NCBI GenBank assembly: GCA_902785945.1
Contig: CADAAR010000020.1
Span: 17,438-81,437 of the forward strand
Direction: 5' to 3'
Source: an uncultured Prevotellaceae bacterium
Lineage (GTDB): Bacteria; Bacteroidota; Bacteroidia; Bacteroidales; Bacteroidaceae
Length of the DNA: 64,000 nt
The notes beneath the pieces were generated by a model. It was not told the DNA's origin and ran no database searches. It was given only the letters and a program-made list of their open reading frames with translations. Shown in pieces: positions 1-8,114 of the stretch. Position numbers and translations under genes: made by a program. Numbering within the stretch: position 1 is the first letter of the stretch; every line of letters begins with the position of its first letter.

Positions 1-1935
1 GGCTCTGCTGACATCTATAGTGGAACAGTACAACTTGAGGGCGCAGCCAACCAATTCACTTATGCTCCTAAAGCAGAGCCTAATACCGGTGCTCACGCTG
101 GTACATTCTGGGCAAACAAGAGTGGTAATGCGGGAGACGCTGATAATGGTATAGTGATTGCAGATAAGGGCTTCGTATTCCCAGCAGCAGCATCTATTGG
201 TTTGACATTTATAGACAAAGATACTAAAAAAAGTGGTGTTTCAACGGGCGCTGATGGTAGCAAGGGTTGGTTCTGGTTCAACAGCCTGCCTGTTACCGCT
301 GGTAATGCTACAGTTGCAACCACAGTAACTACAGTACTCGAGACAACCTATGGTTCTGTTACTGTTAAAACAGGCGAGAATTATGATCAAAATGTTACTG
401 TTGGAAATAGTGCTTGGGCATACGATGATGTTACCGAAGATTGGTTTAAGATAGATGAAGCTGATGCTGCAGCTACAGCTACAACTCCTAAAAAATGGGG
501 TATTGGTGCTCATAGTACATTCATTAACCAGTATGGTAACCACTCAGGTAAGTATGCTCTTACGGTTGACTTCTCTAAGGCAGTGATGAATAATATGCAC
601 ATCAAGGACGATCAGCACCTCCAGAAGGCTCTTAAGTATTATCTCGCTTCAGGTAAGACTGAGGAAGTTAACTTGTGGCTTGATGGAGCCAGCGCTACAG
701 ACAAGACATTTAAACTCTCCAAGATGTCTATCGCCCTTCTCCAGACTATCAATGCAACTGCAAATAAGGTGCTAGTTAAGGCTTGCACTGAGGCAGAACA
801 CAACGCTCCAGTGAAGATCATTATTACTCAGGAAGGTCAGACTGGTGAACTCGCTGCTAAGAAGGAGGTTCCTGCTCTTAATAAAGTATTTGCAGCTGAA
901 ACAGCTGTATACCTCGCAAGTGGCACCGAATGGACTTGGACCGGTGATTATGATGGTGATAATGTGGCAGAGTTTGACCAAGCACTCCCTGTTGACGAAA
1001 ACGTAACTTCTATCACAAATGAAGGTACACTTACAGTTAATGCCACTAACGTTCAGTTGAGTGTTGCTACTGCAACTCTTGCAAATGCCCCACGTGCAAC
1101 AATGAATATTACCAAGGTAACAACTGTTAAGAATGCACTTACTAACCTTGGTACCATCAACGTTGGTTCAGATTCTGAAGAGGGCAAGAAAGCAGAGCTC
1201 CGCGCATATGATGTTGCAATTACGAATGACGCTAAGACTCTGCCTGCTAAGTACCTCACCGATCCTAAAGTCGAGGAGATTGGCTTGATCAATAACTATG
1301 GTGTAGTAGGTGTAACTGCTGGTACAGCCGGTAAGTTCAACAACTATGGTCTTATCGATATGAAGGACGGTGAAGCTATCACTCTGCTGACCACTAACGA
1401 AAAGAATGCTAACAGCAGTCCTTTTGGTCCTTTCAAATCTAAATTTGTAGCTGGTTCAAACATGATGGGTACTGTAGTTTTGCCAGATGCTAATCCATAC
1501 GCTATTGTATCTGTTTCAAATGGTGCAGAAACTGGCTTCATCAAGTACAACTGGACTGCTGCTACTTACACGCATGATCCAGGTAACGTGAAGTACAACA
1601 CTATCGTTGTAAAGAGCAACATAGCATTCACTGGTGATGCAGCAGCAACTGAGATTCAGTTCATTGAGTTCGTTGAAGGCACGCGCATTCAGGTTGTTAA
1701 CTCAAAAGATGATAATAAAATTCCAAACTTGAGGGGTATTATTGTTAGCGCAGGCTCGAGCATCGTCATTGAGAAGACTAACAAGATTGGTTGTAAAGAT
1801 GGTGCATACCTCGGCGAGGGCGCAACAATTTACAAGGGCGGTGACCTTAAACGTAATGGCAATGAGTTTGTAGCTGCTGATGCAACAAATAGCTACTTCG
1901 GCCCATGGTCACTCGATCAGATTGTTGAGTACTAA
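1..1935 (+). CDS. 3' part of a large surface or secreted protein (start lies left of the window)
   Basis: The frame is open from base 1, so the internal GTG at 154 is not the true start. 644 residues are visible before TAA at 1933-1935. The protein is rich in Thr, Asn, Ala and Val, with few charged clusters, and has short repeats such as NNYGVVGV and NNYGLIDM near visible residues 430-455, which suggests a beta-rich extracellular fold. I see no catalytic motif, no membrane segment and no clear type IX sorting tail at the C-terminus. A strong hairpin follows about 50 bases downstream. I do not recognise the family; a Bacteroidales surface protein is an inference from composition only. Confidence 0.7.
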   Translation, partial: GSADIYSGTVQLEGAANQFTYAPKAEPNTGAHAGTFWANKSGNAGDADNGIVIADKGFVFPAAASIGLTFIDKDTKKSGVSTGADGSKGWFWFNSLPVTAGNATVATTVTTVLETTYGSVTVKTGENYDQNVTVGNSAWAYDDVTEDWFKIDEADAAATATTPKKWGIGAHSTFINQYGNHSGKYALTVDFSKAVMNNMHIKDDQHLQKALKYYLASGKTEEVNLWLDGASATDKTFKLSKMSIALLQTINATANKVLVKACTEAEHNAPVKIIITQEGQTGELAAKKEVPALNKVFAAETAVYLASGTEWTWTGDYDGDNVAEFDQALPVDENVTSITNEGTLTVNATNVQLSVATATLANAPRATMNITKVTTVKNALTNLGTINVGSDSEEGKKAELRAYDVAITNDAKTLPAKYLTDPKVEEIGLINNYGVVGVTAGTAGKFNNYGLIDMKDGEAITLLTTNEKNANSSPFGPFKSKFVAGSNMMGTVVLPDANPYAIVSVSNGAETGFIKYNWTAATYTHDPGNVKYNTIVVKSNIAFTGDAAATEIQFIEFVEGTRIQVVNSKDDNKIPNLRGIIVSAGSSIVIEKTNKIGCKDGAYLGEGATIYKGGDLKRNGNEFVAADATNSYFGPWSLDQIVEY

Positions 1936-1984
1936 ATAATCAAACTCACGAAGTATCTGACAACAAGTTAGAAATACTAAACTC

Positions 1985-2020
1985 ATCGGGGGCGCAGGGC
2001 CCTGGCTCTACGCCCCCGAT
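1985..2020 (+). terminator. Rho-independent-type terminator after the surface protein gene
   Basis: A perfect 10-bp stem, ATCGGGGGCG (1985-1994) with CGCCCCCGAT (2011-2020), has a 16-base loop and is followed by TTTACATT. It lies 50 bases after the stop of the upstream gene. The U-tract is short, so efficiency is uncertain. Confidence 0.75.
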
Positions 2021-2110
2021 TTACATTATTCAGGAAAGGGCTTAGTTCTTAGTAATGTTGGGCGAGTAGCCTTAAGCCTGGGGAGCTTGTAGCCCTACCT
2101 GATTCTTTGG

Positions 2111-2148
2111 AAGAATGAAAAAATGAGAAAATGAAAGAATGAAATAAA
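2111..2148. repeat. A-rich ATGAAA-type short tandem repeat
   Basis: Repeated units of the form GAATGAAA / AATGAGAA directly precede direct-repeat copy 1. The same kind of sequence precedes copy 2 at 3239-3252 and is found in frame inside lplA at 6400-6463, so it belongs to a dispersed simple-repeat family in this genome. Confidence 0.6.
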
Positions 2149-2150
2149 TT

Positions 2151-2324
2151 CGGAAGTCCAGTTGGTGGATAATGAGGTTCGAGTCCTCGCTTCGCGGCCA
2201 ATATACTTAATTTAAAAGTTTTATTAAATATGTTAATTTAGAGCTTCTCGCTCGTGAGAGTCGGATCGCTCGCACATAAAATTTAATTTGGATTATAAAA
2301 TTAAAATCTAATCTGTCGCCAACC
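2151..2324 (+). repeat. 174-bp direct repeat, copy 1, with tRNA-like 3' end
   Basis: This segment recurs almost identically at 3257-3429, with about four substitutions and one single-base deletion. Its first 50 bases resemble the 3' half of a class II tRNA: a variable-arm-like hairpin TCCA-GTTGG-TGGA, a T arm GAGG-TTCGAGT-CCTC, then CTTCGCGGCCA ending in CCA. No 5' half is present, so it is not a functional tRNA. The rest is AT-rich, with an 8-bp TTTAATTT/AAATTAAA inverted repeat. The two copies bracket the TraX-like gene. Confidence 0.85.
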
Positions 2325-2342
2325 CGTGAGGGCCCGCGACAG
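2313..2342 (+). promoter_or_regulatory. Hairpin upstream of the TraX-like gene (possible attenuator or terminator)
   Basis: CTGTCGC (2313-2319) pairs with GCGACAG (2336-2342), with an inner CCC/GGG pair, followed by TTTTC. It straddles the right end of direct-repeat copy 1, and the second copy lacks the distal arm. It sits 35 bases before the TraX-like start, so it could terminate leftward read-through or act in the leader. Confidence 0.5.
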
Positions 2343-2376
2343 TTTTCAATTTAAAACAGTATGATAAAACAATATA

Positions 2377-3117
2377 ATGATTAACAAGGAGGTTTTTCTG
2401 TTACCAAAGCGATGGCAGCTGCTGAGTGGCAGCTGGCTGAAGGTGATAGCCATGGTGTCGATGGCCATCGACCATGTGGCGGGCTTCTTGTTAAGGTATC
2501 ATTCAGACTTTACTCAGCCGCTGTTTAACGTGGGTCATAAACAGATCAGCTGGTGTTTCCTGATGCATTGCATCGGCAGATTGGCGTTTCCGCTGTTTGC
2601 GTTCCTTCTGGTAGAGGGATTTTTGCATACCAGTAATCGCATGAAATATGGGCGCAACCTATTGTTGTTTGCCCTGCTTTCAGAAATTCCTTTCGATTTG
2701 GCGCGTCGTGGCAGTCTGTTTGCTGCAGGCCAAAATGTATTCTTCACGCTTTTCCTGGGATTCTTGGCACTCTATGCCGTCGACAGATGGGAATCAGGGA
2801 AAGACTCGGCAGAGCGCCTGGCAGTCATCCTTTTTTCGCTTATCGGCATAGGCATCCTCTTCCATACTGATTATGGCAGCACAGGCATTAGTTTTATCTT
2901 GTTGCTCTATGTACTGCGCAAAAATCGTATTCTTCAGGCTGCCATTGGTTGTAGCTTCCTTGGTAGTCGCTGGATAGCAGGTCTGGCATTTATTCCCATT
3001 AATCTCTATAATGGTCGTCGTGGTTTCATTCGAGGGGCCTTCGGCAAATATTTCTTCTATGTGTTCTATCCCTTGCACCTGTTAGTCATCTATTTCATCA
3101 GGCGCATGTTCATGTAA
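2377..3117 (+). CDS. TraX-family polytopic membrane protein
   Basis: This 246-residue, strongly hydrophobic protein has about seven or eight membrane segments. The N-terminal LKVIAMVSMAIDHVAGF matches the TraX family signature (hydrophobic stretch followed by MxIDH), and the C-terminus ends in a hydrophobic helix plus RR. F-plasmid TraX acetylates the N-terminus of pilin; chromosomal homologues are common in Firmicutes and Bacteroidetes with unknown substrates. The ATG at 2377 fits, but a strong AAGGAGG at 2385-2391 lies inside the frame just before a CTG codon, so a later start cannot be excluded. The gene stands alone between two 174-bp direct repeats, which suggests it was acquired or moved as a unit. 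Confidence 0.75.
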   Translation: MINKEVFLLPKRWQLLSGSWLKVIAMVSMAIDHVAGFLLRYHSDFTQPLFNVGHKQISWCFLMHCIGRLAFPLFAFLLVEGFLHTSNRMKYGRNLLLFALLSEIPFDLARRGSLFAAGQNVFFTLFLGFLALYAVDRWESGKDSAERLAVILFSLIGIGILFHTDYGSTGISFILLLYVLRKNRILQAAIGCSFLGSRWIAGLAFIPINLYNGRRGFIRGAFGKYFFYVFYPLHLLVIYFIRRMFM

Positions 3118-3185
3118 TCCTATCGTCATGAAAAACGCACAGGGGAGACGGACAGGAGGGCGTGTGAGGTCGATATGATAGCATC

Positions 3186-3248
3186 GGAGTATTGGGAAAT
3201 ACTTTCGGAGTAATTTGAAATAGTCTTGGAGTAATTTGAAAGAATGAA
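3186..3248. repeat. 21-bp tandem array (three units)
   Basis: Units start at 3186, 3207 and 3228, each GGAGTA-(A/T)TT-(T/G)G-GAAA-TA-type sequence plus a 3-base spacer. Read on the minus strand the array encodes heptapeptides of the form FQITPKL. The rest of the 3118-3465 gap is direct-repeat copy 2 and about 35 bases without a recognisable signal. Confidence 0.65.
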
Positions 3249-3256
3249 AAAATATA

Positions 3257-3429
3257 CGGAAGTCCAGTTGGTGGATTATGAGGTTCGAGTCCTCGCTTCG
3301 CGACCAATATACTTAATTTAAAAGTTTTATAAATATGTTAATTTAGAGCTTCTCGCTCGTGAGAGTCAGATCGCTCACACATAAAATTTAATTTGGATTA
3401 TAAAATTAAAATCTAATCTGTCGCCAACC
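3257..3429 (+). repeat. 173-bp direct repeat, copy 2, with tRNA-like 3' end
   Basis: Near-identical to 2151-2324. Here the tRNA-like end reads CTTCGCGACCA. Identity stops at CTGTCGCCAACC, and the palindrome partner found in copy 1 is absent. It lies between the TraX-like gene and the end of the protease gene. Confidence 0.85.
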
Positions 3430-3465
3430 TCCGTTTAATCGTCTTGTTGTTGCTGGTGATTAGAT

Positions 3466-5655
3466 TTATAGCCTAACTAATTGGGAGCCCCTGAGATTTT
3501 GAATGTCCGTATCAATCTGAACGGCATAGATGCCTGATGCGTGTGTAGGCAGCGGGATACGGGTTTCTGTGCCGCTGAGGACGGTGCTGGTCTCGTGGAT
3601 GCAGGCGCCAGAAAGTGTGTAGATCTTGATTCTGAGTGATGCTGAAACGGGGGCGTCTGTTATCAGACGGAGGCCGCCCTCTGAGGGATAGACACGGAGC
3701 TGTGAAGGTTGGTGAAGGCTGAGACGTTCTATCTGGTCTGCACCCAGAATATCTAATAGTCCCCGATAGGCATCAATCTCGCCATAACCATAGACAAAAT
3801 TAGGATACGCCATCTCTGGATCCGGATGCTGACAGGTGCGATGGAACACTTCGCGGATCTCATCGGTTGTCAGCGTGGGTTTGGCCTGAAGCCAGAGGGC
3901 GATCGTTCCTGCTACCATCGGAGCCGACATCGATGTGCCTGTCTCGAGGCCCCAGGGATAAGTGGTGCCCTGAAAATCCGACTCTGCCATCATGGAATAG
4001 CGAATGGGACTATAATGGCTAAAGGATGAGATGACGTAGGTGCCAGGTGCCACCACGTCAGGCTTTAACAAGCCATCAACGGTAGGTCCTGTCGACGAAT
4101 AGGGACTGATGCGTCCTATTACCGTGCCATCATGGGCCTTGTGCTGACCGCCCCACATATTTTTCATTGCTGCCCGATAGGATGTGGCACCTACACTGAT
4201 GACAGACTTAAAGCTGCTGGGGGCAATGATGTTATGGCCTGCCTGGGTATCTTGCCAACGACTGTCCTTATAACAGGTCCTGAAGGCTGCCGATGAATGG
4301 CCAAACAGTTCTGCATGGTGATCTCCCTCGACGGTAAGGGCCAGTGGCGACAGCTGATAAAGCGGAAGGTTACCCTGAAGGGTGACAAACCATACCTCAT
4401 CGGATTGGTAAACGGAACGCCTCCTGTACAAGTTCACAGTCAGGGTGTCTCCGCTGCAAACCAGACTGTCTGTCACTTCTGTTTCATAGGGCAGGGCACC
4501 CAACTCAATGGTCAGCGTGTCTGTAGGTGCAGTTGGCTCTCTTAACTCATCGCCATAACGGTAAAGGTGAAGTTTGGCTTCACTCTGGCCTTTAATCCGA
4601 TATTCGGCCTCGTCTTCATAACAGAGAATGAAAGCACCGGCTTCCTTGGTTTCTGTCTGTTTTTCCACATAGCTATTCACTAAGCCCTCGTTACCAGCTG
4701 AGGCTACGATGATGCGTCCTGGCCCAATCAGACTGTCGAGGACAGCAGCATAGAGGCTTTCATCCTCGTCGAAATAGGGTGGATAGCCTTCGCTGAAGGA
4801 GGCGACACAAGGTTTGCCCTGGCGCTCGGCATAGTCGAAGAGATATTTGAAACCCAAGGCATCGAGTGCACTGGTATGGATATATTTGTCACCGGGTTCA
4901 AAATAGGCTGTGTCAGATTCCTCGATGTTGCTCACCAGACAGATGTCGCTGTCGAAAGCCACACCTCTGTACGGCGTGTCATAGCCCGTGCCTGTAGCGA
5001 TGCCCAGGGTATGGGTGCCATGGGTCTGAATCTCGCCGTCTGTGGAGCGCGCGTGGGCCAATACAGCCTCTTCTCCGATGTAATCACGTCCAACAGGAAG
5101 TGTGCTGCCGATGGTATCCTTCGACAGCTGGTCCCAGATGGCACTGATACGGGTGTGCGTTCTGTCACGGTCGTAGAAGTTGGGATGTGTCAGGTCGAAG
5201 CCGATATCCATCAGCCCTACCACGACGCCTTCACCCGTAAAGGCCTGATGCGCAGGCGTGGACTCATAGACAGGCAAGGCATTGATGACGATGGTGGCGG
5301 TGTCGAGAAGCTGACGTGCTGAGGCCCGGGCTTCGATGCGCTCCACCTGTGTCTCTGCCGACAGGGCAGCAAGGTTCGAAAGCGGGATGCGGGCAATATG
5401 GATGTCGCCCCACTGAGCGTATGTCTGACAACCATGCTTCTTTAGCAGTGATTGTCCGTCGTGTACCTTGACGAAAGCTATGATATGGCGTGGTGCAGCT
5501 TGGGCATCATCGCCTCTCGTGACGAGTTGCGCCTGCTGGCTCTCTCTGAGCGCCTGACGAACGAACGTTGACAACTTGCCTGTTTCTGCTGTCTGGGCAG
5601 TGGCTAATGTTGTAATCAGCGTACTTACAATATATATGAGTAGCGTTCTTTTCAT
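3466..5655 (-). CDS. Secreted subtilisin-type serine protease (S8) with C-terminal sorting-like domain
   Basis: 729 residues from the ATG at 5655; the 23-codon upstream extension is rejected because a complete promoter overlaps it. MKRTLLIYIVSTLITTLATA is a signal peptide. The S8 triad is visible: Asp150 in GLMDIGFD, His212 in THGTH, Ser575 in GTSMSAP. An inhibitor-like prodomain (about residues 25-115) precedes the catalytic domain, which carries a long insertion. The last 80 or so residues form a beta domain ending IYAVQIDTD...GSQLVRL, resembling type IX secretion sorting domains, which fits the sprA gene in this window. Likely an extracellular or cell-surface protease; substrate unknown. 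Confidence 0.9.
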   Translation of the reverse strand: MKRTLLIYIVSTLITTLATAQTAETGKLSTFVRQALRESQQAQLVTRGDDAQAAPRHIIAFVKVHDGQSLLKKHGCQTYAQWGDIHIARIPLSNLAALSAETQVERIEARASARQLLDTATIVINALPVYESTPAHQAFTGEGVVVGLMDIGFDLTHPNFYDRDRTHTRISAIWDQLSKDTIGSTLPVGRDYIGEEAVLAHARSTDGEIQTHGTHTLGIATGTGYDTPYRGVAFDSDICLVSNIEESDTAYFEPGDKYIHTSALDALGFKYLFDYAERQGKPCVASFSEGYPPYFDEDESLYAAVLDSLIGPGRIIVASAGNEGLVNSYVEKQTETKEAGAFILCYEDEAEYRIKGQSEAKLHLYRYGDELREPTAPTDTLTIELGALPYETEVTDSLVCSGDTLTVNLYRRRSVYQSDEVWFVTLQGNLPLYQLSPLALTVEGDHHAELFGHSSAAFRTCYKDSRWQDTQAGHNIIAPSSFKSVISVGATSYRAAMKNMWGGQHKAHDGTVIGRISPYSSTGPTVDGLLKPDVVAPGTYVISSFSHYSPIRYSMMAESDFQGTTYPWGLETGTSMSAPMVAGTIALWLQAKPTLTTDEIREVFHRTCQHPDPEMAYPNFVYGYGEIDAYRGLLDILGADQIERLSLHQPSQLRVYPSEGGLRLITDAPVSASLRIKIYTLSGACIHETSTVLSGTETRIPLPTHASGIYAVQIDTDIQNLRGSQLVRL

Positions 5656-5664
5656 TATTCGTTG

Positions 5665-5696
5665 CAAAGATAGATATTTTATTTCAATTATCCAAA
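5665..5696 (-). promoter_or_regulatory. Bacteroidetes promoter of the S8 protease gene
   Basis: On the minus strand, TTTG (5693-5696), a 20-base spacer, then TATCTTTG (5665-5672). The box ends only 9 bases before the ATG at 5655, implying a very short 5' leader. Confidence 0.8.
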
Positions 5697-5786
5697 TTAT
5701 AATTATCAAAAGTTTGATAATCATATTCTTGACAAACTAAAAAATGGGCGAAAAACATTTTTGCTTTTCTAAAAGTATGTGAAATG

Positions 5787-5818
5787 TTTGGTTGTCTCGC
5801 GGAAACTTCATACATTTG
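5787..5818 (+). promoter_or_regulatory. Promoter of the lplA-gcv operon
   Basis: TTTG (5787-5790), 20 bases, TACATTTG (5811-5818), 25 bases before the lplA ATG. It matches the Bacteroidetes -33/-7 consensus and is the only good promoter found before the whole glycine cleavage operon. Confidence 0.8.
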
Positions 5819-5843
5819 CAGAAAATATTCACTGACCAAACAA

Positions 5844-6608
5844 ATGAAGTATATTTCACTGCCTGATGAAAAAGTGCGTCGCCTTTCGTTTTATTTGGCG
5901 ATGGAGGAATTCGTGGCCCGTAGGCTTAACGAACCTGATTGCTTCTTTATGTGGCAGGTGGAGCCGAGTGTTATCTTTGGACGAAATCAGGTGGCTGAGA
6001 ATGAAGTGAACCTCGATTATTGCAAGGCGCATGGCATTAAGGTCTATCGTAGGAAGAGCGGTGGAGGATGTGTCTATGCGGATATGGACAACCTGATGTG
6101 GTCGTTCATTACCACGGAAGAGAATGTAGGTTTTGCCTTCAACCGGTTTGTGAATATGGTACTTTTAGTGCTTCGTAAACTGGGTATCCCTGCTACGGGG
6201 TCAAATCATAACGATATTATGATTGGCGAAAAAAAAGTGTGTGGCACAGCCTGCTATCATTTGGTTGGTCGAAGCATTGTTCATAGTACGATGCTTTATG
6301 ACACGAACATGGATCATATGCTCAATGCCATAACCCCTGGGCCAGAGAAACTCGAGAAGAGAGGTATCCAGAGTGTTCGTCAACGTATCACACTGTTGAA
6401 GAATGAAATAATGAAAAATGAAAGAATGAAAAATGAAAGAATGAAAAATGAAAAAATGAAAATAAATAGTGTGGGGGATCTGAAAGATTTTATTCGCGAG
6501 ACACTTTGCGAAGGGGAATATGTTCTTACAGAAGCCGAGGTGGCAGAAGTGGAACAGATAGAGCAGACTTATCTAAAAGAAGAATTTATCAACTTAATAC
6601 AACAATAA
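5844..6608 (+). CDS. lplA: Lipoate--protein ligase
   Basis: 254 residues from the ATG at 5844, chosen because the promoter lies between it and the upstream in-frame ATG at 5784. Attaches lipoate to the lysine of GcvH and other lipoyl domains. The family motif RRKSGGGCVYADMDNL (near residue 70) and the lysine segment NDIMIGEKKVCGTA (near residue 125) are intact. Only 3 bases separate it from gcvT, so it supplies the cofactor for the enzyme encoded by the same operon. Oddity: residues 186-207 are a repeat insertion, MKNERMKNERMKNEKMK, in the linker before the C-terminal accessory region. Confidence 0.92.
   Translation: MKYISLPDEKVRRLSFYLAMEEFVARRLNEPDCFFMWQVEPSVIFGRNQVAENEVNLDYCKAHGIKVYRRKSGGGCVYADMDNLMWSFITTEENVGFAFNRFVNMVLLVLRKLGIPATGSNHNDIMIGEKKVCGTACYHLVGRSIVHSTMLYDTNMDHMLNAITPGPEKLEKRGIQSVRQRITLLKNEIMKNERMKNERMKNEKMKINSVGDLKDFIRETLCEGEYVLTEAEVAEVEQIEQTYLKEEFINLIQQ
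6400..6463 (+). repeat. In-frame 15-bp tandem repeat inside lplA
   Basis: Alternating 7- and 8-base units (ATGAAAA and ATGAAAGA) make a 15-bp period that encodes MKNER repeats. The reading frame of lplA is preserved on both sides. The same sequence type occurs outside genes at 2111-2148. Confidence 0.85.
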
Positions 6609-6611
6609 TAT

Positions 6612-7721
6612 ATGGCTATTAAACAAGAACTGGAAAAAAAGGAGAAGTGGACCTGTCTGCACGACAAGCATGTGTCATTGGGTGCAACGATGGTAGAGTT
6701 TGGCGGTTTTGATATGCCTTTGCTCTATCAGAATGCAGGTATCGCCCCTGAGCATTATGCTGTGCGTGAGAAGGTGGGCCTCTTTGATGTCTCCCACATG
6801 GGTGAGGTAACGGTGAAGGGTAAAGATGCAGAGCGTTATGTCAACCATATTTTCACGAACGATGTGACGGGCATGCCTACAGGAAAGATCCTCTATGGCA
6901 TGATGTGTTATGAGAACGGTGGCACGGTGGATGACCTCTTGGTATATAAGATGGGAGAGAACGATTTCTTCCTCGTTATCAATGCTTCCAATATAGATAA
7001 GGACTGGGCGTGGATGCTACAGAACGCTGATGGTTTCGATATCGACCTTCAGAATCGTTCTGATTTCTATGGTCAGATTGCTATCCAGGGTCCTGAGTCA
7101 GAGGATGTGACGGAACGTGTGCTGGGCATCGCCTGCAAGGAAATGGTGTTTTATACTTGTAAGACTGTAGGCGATGTGATAATCTCTCGTACAGGCTATA
7201 CAGGCGAGGATGGTTTCGAGATTTATGGTCCTCATGACTTTATTCGTGACTGTTGGGACAAGCTGATTGCTGCTGGCGTTCAGGCATGTGGATTAGGATG
7301 TCGGGATACTTTGCGTTTCGAGGTGGGACTGCCCCTCTATGGCGACGAACTCTCTGAAGATATCACACCTATCATGGCAGGTCTGGGTATGTTTGTAAAA
7401 CTGGATAAGGCCGAGTTTATAGGCAAGGAAGTGCTCGCCAAGCAGAAGGCAGAAGGACCGGCTAAGAAACTTGTGGGTATCGAACTCTTCGACAAGGCTA
7501 TTCCCCGTCATGGATACACCGTTCTTAATATGGAAGGCGAACCTATCGGTGAGGTAACGACAGGTTATCATGCTCTTTCTACAGATAAGAGCGTCTGTAT
7601 GGCCCTTATTGATGCTCAGTATGCAAAGCTGGATACTGAAGTGCAGATTCAGATAAGAAAGAAGGTATTCCCAGGTAAAGTGGTAAAGAAACAATTCTAT
7701 AATAAAAACTATAAAAAATAA
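6612..7721 (+). CDS. gcvT: Aminomethyltransferase (glycine cleavage T protein)
   Basis: 369 residues, the usual length. Transfers the methylene group from the aminomethyl-lipoyl arm of GcvH to tetrahydrofolate and releases ammonia. The N-terminal region has GFDMPLLYQNAG and VGLFDVSHMGEV, and the middle has SRTGYTGEDGFEIY, all T-protein signatures. The ATG at 6612 comes 3 bases after the lplA stop. The ammonia it releases links this operon to the nitrogen genes elsewhere in the window. Confidence 0.96.
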   Translation: MAIKQELEKKEKWTCLHDKHVSLGATMVEFGGFDMPLLYQNAGIAPEHYAVREKVGLFDVSHMGEVTVKGKDAERYVNHIFTNDVTGMPTGKILYGMMCYENGGTVDDLLVYKMGENDFFLVINASNIDKDWAWMLQNADGFDIDLQNRSDFYGQIAIQGPESEDVTERVLGIACKEMVFYTCKTVGDVIISRTGYTGEDGFEIYGPHDFIRDCWDKLIAAGVQACGLGCRDTLRFEVGLPLYGDELSEDITPIMAGLGMFVKLDKAEFIGKEVLAKQKAEGPAKKLVGIELFDKAIPRHGYTVLNMEGEPIGEVTTGYHALSTDKSVCMALIDAQYAKLDTEVQIQIRKKVFPGKVVKKQFYNKNYKK

Positions 7722-7725
7722 TAAT

Positions 7726-8106
7726 ATGGCAAAAGTATTGGAAGGACTCTACTACTCGGAGTCGCACGAATTTGTAAGAGTAGAAGGTGATTATGGTTTC
7801 GTAGGTATTACAGACTACGCTCAGAATGCGTTGGGCAATGTGGTGTATGTTGATATGCCTGAAGTAGATGACGAGGTAACAGCAGGTGAGGAGTTCGGTG
7901 CTGTGGAGAGCGTGAAGGCAGCTTCCGATCTGATTTCTCCTGTTAGTGGCACTGTTGTTGAGATTAACGAGGCCCTTGAAGATACGCCAGAGCTTATCAA
8001 TCAAGACGCTTTCGAGAACTGGATTATCAAGGTAGAAATGAGCGACAAGGGCGAACTTGACAAGTTGATGGATGCCGCCGCCTACGCTGAATTCTGCGAA
8101 AAATAA
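7726..8106 (+). CDS. gcvH: Glycine cleavage system H protein
   Basis: 126 residues. Carries the lipoyl arm between the P, T and L proteins. The lipoylation site is Lys64 in ESVKAASDL, within the usual lipoyl-domain context (VDMPEVDDEV before it, SPVSGTVVEIN after it). Four bases after gcvT and 8 before gcvPA; the LplA encoded first in the operon is the likely modifying enzyme. Confidence 0.97.
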   Translation: MAKVLEGLYYSESHEFVRVEGDYGFVGITDYAQNALGNVVYVDMPEVDDEVTAGEEFGAVESVKAASDLISPVSGTVVEINEALEDTPELINQDAFENWIIKVEMSDKGELDKLMDAAAYAEFCEK

Positions 8107-8114
8107 TTATATCT

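Noticed and set aside
2151-2205. Possible complete tRNA gene
   Set aside because: Only the variable-arm-like hairpin, T arm and acceptor 3' strand are present; no D arm, anticodon arm or 5' acceptor strand precedes it.
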